Of a stretch of DNA of 64,000 nt, positions 26,635 through 35,349 are shown one piece after another. How positions within the stretch are numbered: the stretch's first letter is position 1; each line of letters starts with the position of its first letter. The translations under genes and the position numbers were made by a program. The notes beneath the pieces were generated by a model. It did not search any database and was not told where the DNA came from. It was given only the letters and a program-made list of their open reading frames with translations. Location: positions 992,001 through 1,056,000 of the forward strand of contig NZ_JACVAB010000002.1 in NCBI RefSeq assembly GCF_014851585.1, in the 5' to 3' direction. This stretch comes from Agrobacterium sp. AGB01 (GTDB taxonomy: Bacteria; Pseudomonadota; Alphaproteobacteria; Rhizobiales; Rhizobiaceae).

Positions 26635-27429
26635 ATGCGTGATCTGTTGAACGATCTGACCGAAGGCTTGAGCCATCCGGACCCTATTTTGCGTGCGCAA
26701 ATCCAGATGCAGAAACCGCTGCCAAAGCGTTTCTACAAGGAGGTCACGGTTGGCGAGGCCGATGACGGCCAGTTCTCGGTGTTGCTGGATGGCAAGCCAG
26801 TTCGTACGCCGGCCAAAAAGCCGCTGGTGGTGCCGACACTGGCACTTGCTGACCTGCTGTGTCTGGAATGGGATGCGCAGAAAGAGGTCGTCAATCCGGC
26901 GGTGATGCCAATCACCCGCACGGTCAATACGGCGATTGATGGTGTGGCCATAGATACGCAGGCAGTGTTTGAAGACATTTTGCGGTTTTCCTCCAGCGAT
27001 CTCTTGTGCTACCGGGCCGGCGAACCGCAGGAGCTTGTGGAGCGTCAGGGCGATCTGTGGGATCCGGTCATTGACTGGGCGGCCAACAGTCTCGGTGCGC
27101 GCTTCATTCTGGTGGAAGGCATTATTCATCAGGAACAGCCGCGCGAAGCGGTTGCTGCCTTTGCGGTGACGCTGCGCAAATATGATACGGCGCTTGAGTT
27201 GGCAGCACTGCACACCATGACCACCATCACCGGTTCGGCCATTCTGGCGGTGGCCTTTGCTGAGGGCGCCTGGAGCCTCGAAGACATCTGGACCTTTGCC
27301 CATCTGGACGAAGACTGGACGGCCGAACATTGGGGTGAGGATGAAGAGGCCACGCAGCGACGTGCTCACCGCCTTGTGGACATGCAGGCTGCAGCCGATG
27401 TTTTTGCATCACTGAGAAGCGGTTCTTAA
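26635..27429 (+). CDS. ATP12-family F1-ATPase assembly chaperone
   Basis: 264-residue homologue of mitochondrial Atp12, which binds the alpha subunit during F1 assembly. The ATP12 domain starts near residue 25 (KRFYKEVTVGE) and includes LPLDGKPVRTP-like LLDGKPVRTPAKKP and RFSSSDLLCYRAGEP. It is typical of alphaproteobacteria, the mitochondrial lineage. Third gene of the rluC-HAD-ATP12 operon; its ATP synthase partners are outside the window. Confidence 0.93.
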   Translation: MRDLLNDLTEGLSHPDPILRAQIQMQKPLPKRFYKEVTVGEADDGQFSVLLDGKPVRTPAKKPLVVPTLALADLLCLEWDAQKEVVNPAVMPITRTVNTAIDGVAIDTQAVFEDILRFSSSDLLCYRAGEPQELVERQGDLWDPVIDWAANSLGARFILVEGIIHQEQPREAVAAFAVTLRKYDTALELAALHTMTTITGSAILAVAFAEGAWSLEDIWTFAHLDEDWTAEHWGEDEEATQRRAHRLVDMQAAADVFASLRSGS

Positions 27430-27492
27430 CGCTTCCGTAACCCTAACGGGAAATCATAGCGGCATATTCCCAGGGACGGGGTTGTCGTTATT

Positions 27493-28083
27493 ATGAGACG
27501 TCAGTTGCAGCGCATCACAGCGTTCTGGTCGGTTTTCGTGTTCGGAAACCGGGCGGGAATTGCACGCGCGCATACATCTGGTTCAACAGGCGTTTTCGGT
27601 TGTTCCGTGCTGCGTTCCGGCGCGTTTCTGGTGTGTTGTCTGGCGTTGATGTCGTTCCGGCTTATGCCTGACGATGCCGACAAAAACAGGCTGGTCTATG
27701 ATGTGCGCGGCGCCTTTGTTGCCGCCCAGCCGGAAATTTCGCACCGCCTGATGCAGATGGTGCATTCCTACGTTTCTGAATCGATTGATGTCACTAGCCG
27801 CGCCACTGTGCGGCCGCGTGTGGTGCTGACCATTCGTCTGGCATCAGTGAAAAAAGAGCCGTTCCTGCTGGGCGCTCGCTCATCAGCACGGGTCGTGGTG
27901 CGGGCAGCGGCGGTCACGACGGGGGAAGTGATTGCCGAGGCGAAGTTTACGGCCACGGTTTACGGCCTGGACAAGGACAGCCTTGAGCGTGATCTGGCCT
28001 ATGGCGTTGCCTCGCGGGTCATTCAGGAATTCCAACTGGCCAAGCCGGCTCCGGCAACGCTGGCGACCGCACTTTTTCCTTGA
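27493..28083 (+). CDS. Hypothetical membrane-anchored or exported protein
   Basis: 196 residues. A hydrophobic stretch near residues 38-55 (SGAFLVCCLALMSF) follows a long basic N terminus, so the true start may lie later or the segment may be a signal anchor. The remainder is beta-rich and Val/Ala/Arg-rich, with repeated ARVVVRAAAVTTGEV and ATVYGLDKDSL elements. No named family recognised. It follows the ATP12 gene by 63 bp on the same strand. Confidence 0.6.
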   Translation: MRRQLQRITAFWSVFVFGNRAGIARAHTSGSTGVFGCSVLRSGAFLVCCLALMSFRLMPDDADKNRLVYDVRGAFVAAQPEISHRLMQMVHSYVSESIDVTSRATVRPRVVLTIRLASVKKEPFLLGARSSARVVVRAAAVTTGEVIAEAKFTATVYGLDKDSLERDLAYGVASRVIQEFQLAKPAPATLATALFP

Positions 28084-28166
28084 GATAATAGCTGCTTATA
28101 TCGGGTTCATCGCACTTACGTTTTTGCATAACGTAAGGTTATGCTGCCGGTGAACGCATATCTGTG

Positions 28167-28322
28167 TGGCGCATGCTTGCGCCACTCTTCCTCTTCCCTG
28201 TCCTCGGGTATGACCCGAGGGATGTCACAGGGATCCAGTCGCCGCGCATTTGCGCGGCGAAAAGAGTATATTTTCCATCCCAAGGACTTGGGATGACTAG
28301 ATTCCCGCAACACGTGCGGGAA
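28167..28322. repeat. Palindromic repeat mosaic (REP/RIME-like)
   Basis: Five successive inverted repeats in about 155 bp: TGGCGCATGCTTGCGCCA (28167-28184), CCTCGGGTATGACCCGAGG (28202-28220), CGCCGCGCATTTGCGCGGCG (28240-28259), a CATCCC/GGGATG stem (28276-28295) and a TTCCCGCA/TGCGGGAA stem (28302-28322). The gap lies between convergent genes. The same CCTCGGG and CATCCC themes recur at 51.3 and 47.1 kb, so these are dispersed intergenic repeats. Confidence 0.8.
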
Positions 28323-28385
28323 TGAGGGTCGTGGGTGGCGCAACGTCATCTCCAAGCGGAGGTGCGCCAATCAGCTATTCGCCAA

Positions 28386-29219
28386 TCAGCCCAAACGTTC
28401 AGCGTGCCACTTCAGGTGATCGTCCATGAAGGTCGAGATGAAGTAATAGGAGTGGTCATAACGTTCGTGCATGCGCAACGTCAGGCCGATATCCGTTCCC
28501 TGGATCGCTTCTTCAAACAGCCATGGGCGCAGGCCGGTTTCAAGGAAGCTGTCTGCCTTGCCCTGATCGATCAGGAATTCCGGGAAACGGGCACCGTCCT
28601 TGACCAGTTCGCAGGCGTCATATTTGCGCCATGTCGCCTTGTCGTCACCGAGGTATTTTTCCAGTGCCGGTGCCGACCAGTCGGCGCTGGTTGGTGCAAC
28701 GATTGGTGCAAAGGCCGAGCAGCTCTTGAAACGTTCCGGGTTTTTCAGGGCGATGGTCATCGCGCCATGGCCACCCATGGAATGGCCGAAAATGCCCTGA
28801 CGGTTCATGTCGATGCGAAAATGCTGCGAGACGAGGGCAGGCAGTTCCTCGGTGATGTAGGTGTACATCTGGAAACGTTCGGCCCAGGGCTTTTCGGTGG
28901 CGTCGAGGTAGAAACCAGCGCCTTTACCCATCTGCCAGTTGGTCAGTTCGTCCGGTACGTCATTGCCGCGCGGGCTGGTATCCGGGCAGATGACGATCAG
29001 GCCGAGTTGCGATGCCATGCGGCGGTATTCGCCCTTTTCCATGACGTTGGCATGGGTGCAGGTGAGGCCGGAGAGATACCAGACAACAGGGCAAGGCTCC
29101 GAGATCGCGTTTGGTGGCACATAGACCGCAAAGGTCATTTCGGATTTGCAGCTTTCTGAATCATGGGCAAATACGCCCTGCATGCCGCCGAAAGATGTGT
29201 TCTGGGAGATGATTTTCAT
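28386..29219 (-). CDS. fghA: S-formylglutathione hydrolase
   Basis: 277-residue esterase-D type alpha/beta hydrolase that splits S-formylglutathione to formate and glutathione, the second step of formaldehyde oxidation. The nucleophile motif is GHSMGGHGAM near residue 145; the N-terminal PVVWYLSGLTCTHANVMEKG is typical. The catalytic His is in the C-terminal DHSYYF segment. Last gene of the operon whose first gene encodes the matching dehydrogenase. Confidence 0.96.
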   Translation of the reverse strand: MKIISQNTSFGGMQGVFAHDSESCKSEMTFAVYVPPNAISEPCPVVWYLSGLTCTHANVMEKGEYRRMASQLGLIVICPDTSPRGNDVPDELTNWQMGKGAGFYLDATEKPWAERFQMYTYITEELPALVSQHFRIDMNRQGIFGHSMGGHGAMTIALKNPERFKSCSAFAPIVAPTSADWSAPALEKYLGDDKATWRKYDACELVKDGARFPEFLIDQGKADSFLETGLRPWLFEEAIQGTDIGLTLRMHERYDHSYYFISTFMDDHLKWHAERLG

Positions 29220-29243
29220 GCAATTTTCCTTGGAGTATAGGGA

Positions 29244-29906
29244 TCAACCGGCCAGTGACACCGCAGCGTTGACGAAGGCTGCGACAAGCACGGTGTTGAA
29301 GAAAAACGAAACGATGGAATGAGCAAGCGTTGCCTTGCGCATTACCGTGGTGGTGACACCAACGTCGGAGGTTTGCGCCGTCATGCCAATGACGAAGGCG
29401 AAATAGAGAAACTCATAAACGCCGGGATCTTCCGTGTCTGGAAAATCCATGCCGCCCTTATGCTCCGTATGGTCGGCACGACCGTTGGGCCGCCAGAACA
29501 GATGGGCGTAATGCATGGCGGCCATGGTGTGGATGGTCACCCAGCCAAGCAGCACGGAAGCAAACGCCATGGCAAGCGCCGGCACGGTTTCACCTTCTGC
29601 GTGGTTCAGGGCAAAAAACAGCGAGACAACCGACACGGCAACGGCAACCAGCGTCACTGTAATGATGGCAATGGCTGGTGCATCATCACTATCGGCATGG
29701 GCTTTAAAATGGGCTGCCGTCAACAGGTGTAGGCGCCGTGCGATCTGCGCCAGATAACTTAAGAAAAAGATCAGCGCGGCAATTTCGATGGCCAGCTCCG
29801 GCATCAGGTACAGGGAGGCGGGCAGGGAGAGTGCCGCCAGCAAAAGCGCGATCAGGAAGGGGCGATGACGCCTGTCGATGCCGTGCCGTTTTCCGCCTTC
29901 ACGCAT
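29244..29906 (-). CDS. DUF1345 membrane protein
   Basis: 220-residue protein with five hydrophobic segments, of the DUF1345 family (HTMAAMHYAHLFW, then FLYFAFVIGMTAQTSDVGVT). The function is unknown. It lies between the YaiI-type gene (21 bp away) and fghA (24 bp away) in the same direction, so it is a member of the formaldehyde operon. Whether it has a role in that pathway cannot be told from sequence. Confidence 0.88.
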   Translation of the reverse strand: MREGGKRHGIDRRHRPFLIALLLAALSLPASLYLMPELAIEIAALIFFLSYLAQIARRLHLLTAAHFKAHADSDDAPAIAIITVTLVAVAVSVVSLFFALNHAEGETVPALAMAFASVLLGWVTIHTMAAMHYAHLFWRPNGRADHTEHKGGMDFPDTEDPGVYEFLYFAFVIGMTAQTSDVGVTTTVMRKATLAHSIVSFFFNTVLVAAFVNAAVSLAG

Positions 29907-29927
29907 GGCTTTCCCCTGTTTGCCGGT

Positions 29928-30368
29928 TTATTTTTTGACCCTGCGGCAAAGACGGTCAAGTGTCTCGAGAAAAGCTGATCGATCACGCGGGCTGAAAACC
30001 GGGTTGTAACCCTTGCTTTCGCCGGTTTCGCGCAGGTGCTGGCCAAGGTCACGCATGGCGGTTGCCATGCCGATATTGGCAACGTCAAACACCCGTCCGG
30101 TCGGGCCTGTCACCAGTGCGCCTGCGGACACGCAGCGTCCGGCCAACGGCACATCGGCGGTGACAACAATGTCACCATCCTTGGCACGTTCTGCAATCCA
30201 GTCATCGGCGGCGTCAAATCCGTTGGATACAATGACATTCTTGATCATCGGATCACGCGACGGGCGCAGTCCGGAATTGGCGACGAATGTCACTTCCAGA
30301 CCGTGCCGTTCGGCAACTTTGAGGATTTCCGGTTTGACCGGGCAGGCATCGGCGTCAACATAGATCAT
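29928..30368 (-). CDS. YaiI/YqxD family protein (UPF0178)
   Basis: 146-residue protein starting MIYVDADACPVKPEI, the family signature, with VTADVPLAGRCV in the middle and FSPRDRSAFLETLDRL near the end. The fold is PIN/NYN-like nuclease by family knowledge, but the activity is not established. The start overlaps the GNAT stop by 4 bp. Third gene of the operon. Confidence 0.92.
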   Translation of the reverse strand: MIYVDADACPVKPEILKVAERHGLEVTFVANSGLRPSRDPMIKNVIVSNGFDAADDWIAERAKDGDIVVTADVPLAGRCVSAGALVTGPTGRVFDVANIGMATAMRDLGQHLRETGESKGYNPVFSPRDRSAFLETLDRLCRRVKK

Positions 30369-30826
30369 GGTGCAGACCGTATCATATCGACATGCGGAAT
30401 GCCGTCTTCGACATATTCTTCCGATGTGACTGTGAACCCGAGCGAGCCGTAAAAGCGCTGCAAATGGCTTTGCGCCGATATCTCAATGGCCTCGCCGGGA
30501 TATTCGCGTTCGCAGGCAATAATGGCTTCCCGCATAAGCGCTTCGCCGAGTTTCTTGCCGCGATGATCGGGCGACACGGCAACGCGACCAACGCGTGGCA
30601 ACACCTCATTTGAGGGGCGCCACAGCCGCGCGCAGGCCAGCAACTCATCACCATGCATCAACCGCAAATGCAGGCAGTCGATGTCATTGCCATCCAGCTC
30701 CGGGTAGGGGCATTCCTGCTCGACAACGAACACATCCACGCGCAGTTTCAGCATGGCGTAAAGTTCGATGGCGGAGAACTCGTTGAGCCTCCGCACATCG
30801 ACCGTATAGGGTTGCGAGGTAATCAA
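30365..30826 (-). CDS. GNAT acetyltransferase, ElaA-like
   Basis: 153 residues with the ElaA-type pattern: ELYAMLKLRVDVFVVEQ, PELDGNDIDCLHL, and the acetyl-CoA loop VGRVAVSPDHRGKKLG. Substrate unknown. It overlaps frmA-type gene and the YaiI gene by 4 bp on each side, so translation of all three is coupled. Confidence 0.9.
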   Translation of the reverse strand: MITSQPYTVDVRRLNEFSAIELYAMLKLRVDVFVVEQECPYPELDGNDIDCLHLRLMHGDELLACARLWRPSNEVLPRVGRVAVSPDHRGKKLGEALMREAIIACEREYPGEAIEISAQSHLQRFYGSLGFTVTSEEYVEDGIPHVDMIRSAP

Positions 30827-31950
30827 TAAACCACCACGCCGCGAATGCTTTCACCGGAATGCATCAGCTCGAAGCCCTTGTTGATGTCTTCTAGCGGCAT
30901 GGTGTGGGTGATCATCGGATCGATCTGGATCTTGCCTTCCATGTACCAGTCCACAATCTTCGGAACGTCGGTACGGCCACGCGCGCCACCGAAGGCAGTG
31001 CCCATCCAGTTACGGCCGGTCACCAGCTGGAACGGACGGGTGTTGATTTCCTGGCCCGCACCGGCCACGCCGATGATGACCGACTTGCCCCAGCCGCGGT
31101 GCGAGGCTTCCAACGCCTGACGCATGACCTTGGTGTTGCCGGTGCAGTCGAATGTGTAGTCCGCGCCGCCAATCAGGTCGCCGTTACGCTTGGTCATGTT
31201 GACGAGGTAAGGCACGATGTCGTCGCCGACTTCCTTCGGGTTGACGAAGTGCGTCATCCCGAACTTTTCGCCCCATTCCTTGCGGTCATTGTTGATGTCC
31301 ACGCCGATGATCATGTCCGCACCGGCAAGGCGCAGGCCCTGCAGCACGTTGAGGCCGATGCCGCCGAGACCGAAAACAATTGCCGTTGAGCCAATTTCGA
31401 CCTTGGCGGTGTTGATGACGGCGCCGATACCGGTAGTCACGCCGCAACCGATGTAGCAGATCTTGTCGAACGGCGCGTCGGGGTTGACCTTGGCCAGCGC
31501 GATTTCCGGCAGAACCGTGTAGTTCGCGAAGGTCGAGCAGCCCATGTAGTGGTGGATCTTGTCCTTGCCGATCGAGAAGCGCGAAGTACCGTCAGGCATC
31601 ACGCCCTGGCCCTGGGTGGAGCGAATCGAGGTGCAGAGGTTGGTCTTGCGCGACAGGCAGGAGTAGCACTCGCGGCATTCCGGCGTGTAGAGCGGAATAA
31701 CGTGGTCGCCTTTCTTGACCGAGGTCACGCCGGGGCCGACGTCGACAACGATACCGGCACCTTCGTGGCCGAGAATGGCCGGGAACAGGCCTTCCGGATC
31801 AGCGCCCGACAACGTGAAATCATCAGTGTGGCAGATACCCGTTGCCTTGACTTCGATGAGCACTTCACCGGCGCGTGGGCCGTCAAGCTGGACGGTCATG
31901 ACTTCGAGCGGTTTGCCTGCCTGCACGGCGACTGCTGCGCGTACATCCAT
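30823..31950 (-). CDS. frmA: S-(hydroxymethyl)glutathione dehydrogenase, class III ADH
   Basis: 375-residue zinc enzyme oxidising S-hydroxymethylglutathione (formaldehyde plus glutathione) with NAD+. Catalytic zinc ligands are CHTDDFT near residue 40 and GHEGAG. The structural zinc loop is CRECYSCLSRKTNLC and the NAD fold is FGLGGIGLNVLQG. The length and the Arg/Thr-rich class III features fit adhC/frmA rather than ethanol enzymes. It heads a five-gene operon ending in fghA. No frmR-type repressor is adjacent. GGAGAT lies upstream of the ATG. Confidence 0.96.
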   Translation of the reverse strand: MDVRAAVAVQAGKPLEVMTVQLDGPRAGEVLIEVKATGICHTDDFTLSGADPEGLFPAILGHEGAGIVVDVGPGVTSVKKGDHVIPLYTPECRECYSCLSRKTNLCTSIRSTQGQGVMPDGTSRFSIGKDKIHHYMGCSTFANYTVLPEIALAKVNPDAPFDKICYIGCGVTTGIGAVINTAKVEIGSTAIVFGLGGIGLNVLQGLRLAGADMIIGVDINNDRKEWGEKFGMTHFVNPKEVGDDIVPYLVNMTKRNGDLIGGADYTFDCTGNTKVMRQALEASHRGWGKSVIIGVAGAGQEINTRPFQLVTGRNWMGTAFGGARGRTDVPKIVDWYMEGKIQIDPMITHTMPLEDINKGFELMHSGESIRGVVVY

Positions 31951-32112
31951 CGGGTATCTCCTTGAGCGAATTGTTATATGTCAGACTTTTGCCTGAGCTT
32001 GTTATTCTAAACAAGGCGAAAAATGCAAAAAACTAATTCGTTATAAGGCAATAGCGGAGTTTCATGCGCCCCGTGCGAAGCTGGACACAAGGATGTCGCA
32101 CGGGGGTGGGTT

Positions 32113-32820
32113 TCAGGCTTTGGCGGCGTCGCCAAACAGCATGTCGGAATTGAGTTGCAGCCAGCCATTGCTTTGCATGCGGGAGGATTTGCGGGCTGAC
32201 AGGGTTTTGACGGTTTCCATCAGTTCCACCCAGTCGGGATGGTTGCCATCTTCTTTGACGGCGTTATCGATATGGCGCAGCACTGCAAGCTCGGCTGCCT
32301 GGAGGGATGTTTCAGTTGTCTGCAATGGCAGGTCGATCAGGCTGGCAATATAGTCCATGTCCTGCGCGGTAATGACCGCATCATCAGAACGGAAATCCGC
32401 ATAGGCGCCCTTGCGGGCAATAATGGCCAGCCGCAACTGATTGAGCGCCAGGACCCGCAGTGACACCGGTGTATAACGGGCCTTGCGGATGATGTTTTGT
32501 AACAGTGCCAGTTTCAGCTTGTTGTGAATAATGCCTTCCGGCGCAAAGGTCGCAACAAACCAGTCGGCATTATAGGTGTCCATCGACCCTTGCGGATAGC
32601 TGTGAAAGACAATGAAGTCAGTCAGGCTATCGACAAAAAATCTGGCCCAGCCGTCCGAGTCGGGAGAAATCGTCCGGTTCAACGCAATAAGTGCCGTAAC
32701 GTCTGCTGTTGTCTTGATGCCGTCTGGAAATGCTCGTTTTCGTAAAAAGGTCGTATCATCAATATAACGCTGCCCTGTTTCCTCGCCGGGAAGCGGGAAA
32801 GCAGCACCCATATTATTCAT
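32113..32820 (-). CDS. Hypothetical soluble protein
   Basis: 235 residues from ATG 32820 (MNNMGAAFPLPGEE), which has GGAG 9 bases upstream. The frame stays open for 80 more codons to 33060, but that part is Arg/Phe-rich and not convincing. The protein is helical by composition, without signal, cysteines or membrane segments: TDFIVFHSYPQGSMDTY, LKLALLQNIIRKARY, then an acidic C-terminal helix region. I do not recognise a family. It stands alone downstream of an AT-rich gap. Confidence 0.7.
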   Translation of the reverse strand: MNNMGAAFPLPGEETGQRYIDDTTFLRKRAFPDGIKTTADVTALIALNRTISPDSDGWARFFVDSLTDFIVFHSYPQGSMDTYNADWFVATFAPEGIIHNKLKLALLQNIIRKARYTPVSLRVLALNQLRLAIIARKGAYADFRSDDAVITAQDMDYIASLIDLPLQTTETSLQAAELAVLRHIDNAVKEDGNHPDWVELMETVKTLSARKSSRMQSNGWLQLNSDMLFGDAAKA

Positions 32821-33207
32821 CTTTCGTCTCTCCGTTTCATCATGAAACTGGGCAAAGCGTAGATGCGAACGGTTTACGAGATGCCAATAAAGACGGCTAA
32901 TGAAGCCTTCACATTTCAGGTAAAATTTGAATGATCTGTTGTTCTTGTGCCAGTCCGGGACGCGGACTTCTGTGGCCGTAAAAGACTGTTTCAATCCCTG
33001 TGGCATCAAGAGATCAACGGCAGAAATGCGCAAAGATATTTGAGAAAAATAGTAACGCACCTTTGCGCATAATAGTGCGGATCGCCAGCAAACCGGATGA
33101 TTTTTTCCGGTTTTGTCCTTGTCGAATCTTGTCCGTTATCTTGTGCAACAGCTATCTTGCTGGTGTGAGGAAATGAATTTTCCTCCATCCATATGGCGAT
33201 TTATCCT
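32821..33207. other. AT-rich intergenic region
   Basis: About 385 bp between the hypothetical gene and the DMT transporter, both on the minus strand. It contains AT-rich blocks around 33030-33075 that may hold a promoter. An open frame reading through it as an N-terminal extension has non-coding composition. No hairpin or repeat stood out. Confidence 0.4.
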
Positions 33208-34125
33208 TCAGGTGGCGCGAACACGCTCCCGCCAGATGATGAAAAGGCCCGATGCAACGATGATAAGGATGCCGAGCCACTTGGACGGGCTTGGGAAATC
33301 ACTGAACAGAACGAATCCCAGCGCCGTTGCCGAGATGATTTCGAAATACTGGAAGGGCGCCAGAAGCGAGATCGGGGCGAGTCGAAATGCTTTGACGACC
33401 AACAGGTGCATATAACCGGAGATCGCGCCGAGCAGAATCAGCAGCAGCCATGCCTGGCTGTTACCGGGCAGTGATATCTCAAAATCCACGTCGCCAAGCG
33501 AATGGCCAATGCCAAGCGCTACCGCCATAAACAATGTGCCGCCAATGCCGGCCATGGTCTGCATTGTCAAAGGTGTGTCGCCGTCACCCATGGCGCGGTT
33601 GAGGAAAAGATAGAGTGTAAAGAGGAATGCGCATGCCACCGGCAGCAGCGATTTCAGACCGAAGATTTCAAAACTTGGCTGAATGACGATCATCGCCCCG
33701 CCAAAACCGATGACGATGGCGAGCCACCGCCGCCAGCCAACCTTCTCGCCCAGAAACAGCGCCGACATCATGGTCAGCATGAAGGGCTCAACAAAGTAGA
33801 TGGCAAACACGTCTGCCAGCGGCATGTATTTGACCGCCACGAAAAACATCAGGCTGGCGGCGGCATGCAACACACCGCGAAACAGGTTGAGAAACGGCCG
33901 GCGGGTGGACAACAGCGCCTTGGGCGACACCGCCAGCAACAGCGGCAGTGTGCAAACCAGCTGGAAAAAGAAACGGTAGAAGGTGACCTGACCCGGTGAC
34001 ATGCCGCCGTAGGTGGCCATGTATTTGGCAATGGCATCCATGGCCGGCAAGACCACCATGCACCCGGCCATGATCATCATGCCACGAAAGGAATTGCTGC
34101 TGGAATTATCCTGCGTCATTGCCAT
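33208..34125 (-). CDS. DMT family transporter (two EamA domains)
   Basis: About 305 residues with ten hydrophobic segments in two EamA repeats. The first has GVLHAAASLMFFVAVKYMPLAD and the second has GYMHLLVVKAFRLAP, each followed by a GE/GF-type turn. Drug/metabolite exporters of this type in Rhizobiales are generally unassigned. ATG 34125 is chosen over GTG 34140 because of a GGTGG sequence upstream, but the difference is small. Confidence 0.88.
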   Translation of the reverse strand: MAMTQDNSSSNSFRGMMIMAGCMVVLPAMDAIAKYMATYGGMSPGQVTFYRFFFQLVCTLPLLLAVSPKALLSTRRPFLNLFRGVLHAAASLMFFVAVKYMPLADVFAIYFVEPFMLTMMSALFLGEKVGWRRWLAIVIGFGGAMIVIQPSFEIFGLKSLLPVACAFLFTLYLFLNRAMGDGDTPLTMQTMAGIGGTLFMAVALGIGHSLGDVDFEISLPGNSQAWLLLILLGAISGYMHLLVVKAFRLAPISLLAPFQYFEIISATALGFVLFSDFPSPSKWLGILIIVASGLFIIWRERVRAT

Positions 34126-34173
34126 GTCTGCTGCCACCACATTTGCTGTTTGTCATCACCGAACAGCAGCGGC

Positions 34174-34203
34174 AGAAAAAGGGGCGCTGGTCGCGCCCCT
34201 TGT
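34174..34203 (-). terminator. Terminator of the alcohol dehydrogenase gene
   Basis: Minus-strand AAGGGGCGCGA and GCGCCCC form a strong stem followed by TTTTTCTG. It begins a few bases after the dehydrogenase stop. Confidence 0.9.
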
Positions 34204-34206
34204 TGC

Positions 34207-35271
34207 TTATGCAGCCTGTTTGGGCAAACTCTTCATATCAATGACGAAGCGATAACGCACATCGCTTTTTATCATGCGTTCATAAGCATCATTGATCTGA
34301 TCGATGTTGATCATCTCGATTTCCGCGGCAATGCCCTTCTGGGCGCAGAAATCCAGCATCTCCTGCGTTTCAGGAATGCCGCCAATCATCGAACCGGCAA
34401 AGGTCTTGCGGCCAGGAATAAGGCTGAAGGCATGAACCGACAGCGGTTTTTCCGGTGCGCCAACCTGCACCAGCGCGCCATCGCGCTTGAGAAGCGCCAG
34501 ATAGGCATTAATGTCGTGGTCGGCAGCAACCGCATCAATAATCAGGTCAAGGCTGGAGGCGGCCTTTGCCATCTGGTCTGCATCACGCGACACGATCACC
34601 TCGTGCGCGCCAAGCTTCTTCGCGTCATCGGCCTTGGAGGGCGAGGTGGTAATCATCACAACCGTTGCTCCCATGGCATTGGCCAGTTTTACCGCCATGT
34701 GGCCAAGGCCGCCGAGACCCACAACACCGACCCGCTTTCCGGGACCAGCCTTCCAGTGGCGCAGGGGCGAATAAGTGGTGATGCCGGCGCACAAAAGCGG
34801 TGCGGCAGCTGCTGCATCCAACGTTTCTGGAATGCGCAGCACGTAACGTCTGTCGACAACGATATGGCCGGAATAACCGCCAAGCGTATGGGCGTTGCCA
34901 CCCATCGCCTTGTCGGGCGCATTATAGGTGCCGGTCATGCCGTTTTCGCAATATTGCTCCAGACCTTCACGGCAGCTGTCGCAGGCGCGGCAACTGTCAA
35001 CGATGCAGCCAACGCCGACGCGGTCGCCCTGTTTGAGGTTGGTGACCTTTGCGCCGATGCGGCCAACACGACCGATGATTTCATGGCCGGGCACGCAAGG
35101 ATAAAGGCTGCCCGCCCATTCGCCGCGTGCGGTGTGGATATCGGAGTGGCAGACGCCGCAGAATTCGATTTCAATTTCAACATCGTTCTCACCGGGATCG
35201 CGACGTTTGATCGAGGCGAGTTTCAGAGGGGAAGAACCGTCGTCACAGGCATAGGCTGATGTTGTGAACAT
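34207..35271 (-). CDS. Zinc-dependent alcohol dehydrogenase, cinnamyl-alcohol type
   Basis: 354-residue NADP(H)-type dehydrogenase. It has catalytic zinc ligands CGVCHSD and GHEIIG, the structural zinc loop with CRACDSCREGLEQYC, and the Rossmann motif GLGGLGHMAVK. The pattern is that of the CAD/YahK group, which reduces aldehydes broadly; the true substrate is unknown. ATG 35271 is chosen because AAAGGAA lies 11 bases upstream; the GTG at 35280 is too close to it. A strong terminator follows. Confidence 0.92.
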   Translation of the reverse strand: MFTTSAYACDDGSSPLKLASIKRRDPGENDVEIEIEFCGVCHSDIHTARGEWAGSLYPCVPGHEIIGRVGRIGAKVTNLKQGDRVGVGCIVDSCRACDSCREGLEQYCENGMTGTYNAPDKAMGGNAHTLGGYSGHIVVDRRYVLRIPETLDAAAAAPLLCAGITTYSPLRHWKAGPGKRVGVVGLGGLGHMAVKLANAMGATVVMITTSPSKADDAKKLGAHEVIVSRDADQMAKAASSLDLIIDAVAADHDINAYLALLKRDGALVQVGAPEKPLSVHAFSLIPGRKTFAGSMIGGIPETQEMLDFCAQKGIAAEIEMINIDQINDAYERMIKSDVRYRFVIDMKSLPKQAA

Positions 35272-35349
35272 GATTGTCACTTTCCTTTATGGTGTTGTTG
35301 TAAAATCGAAAGGAGCGGGCCGGGTCCTCCACCCGTTATCAATCAGTTT

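Noticed and set aside
32821..33060. 80-residue N-terminal extension of the hypothetical gene at 32113-32820.
   Set aside because: Non-coding composition and no ribosome site at 33060, whereas ATG 32820 has GGAG in place.
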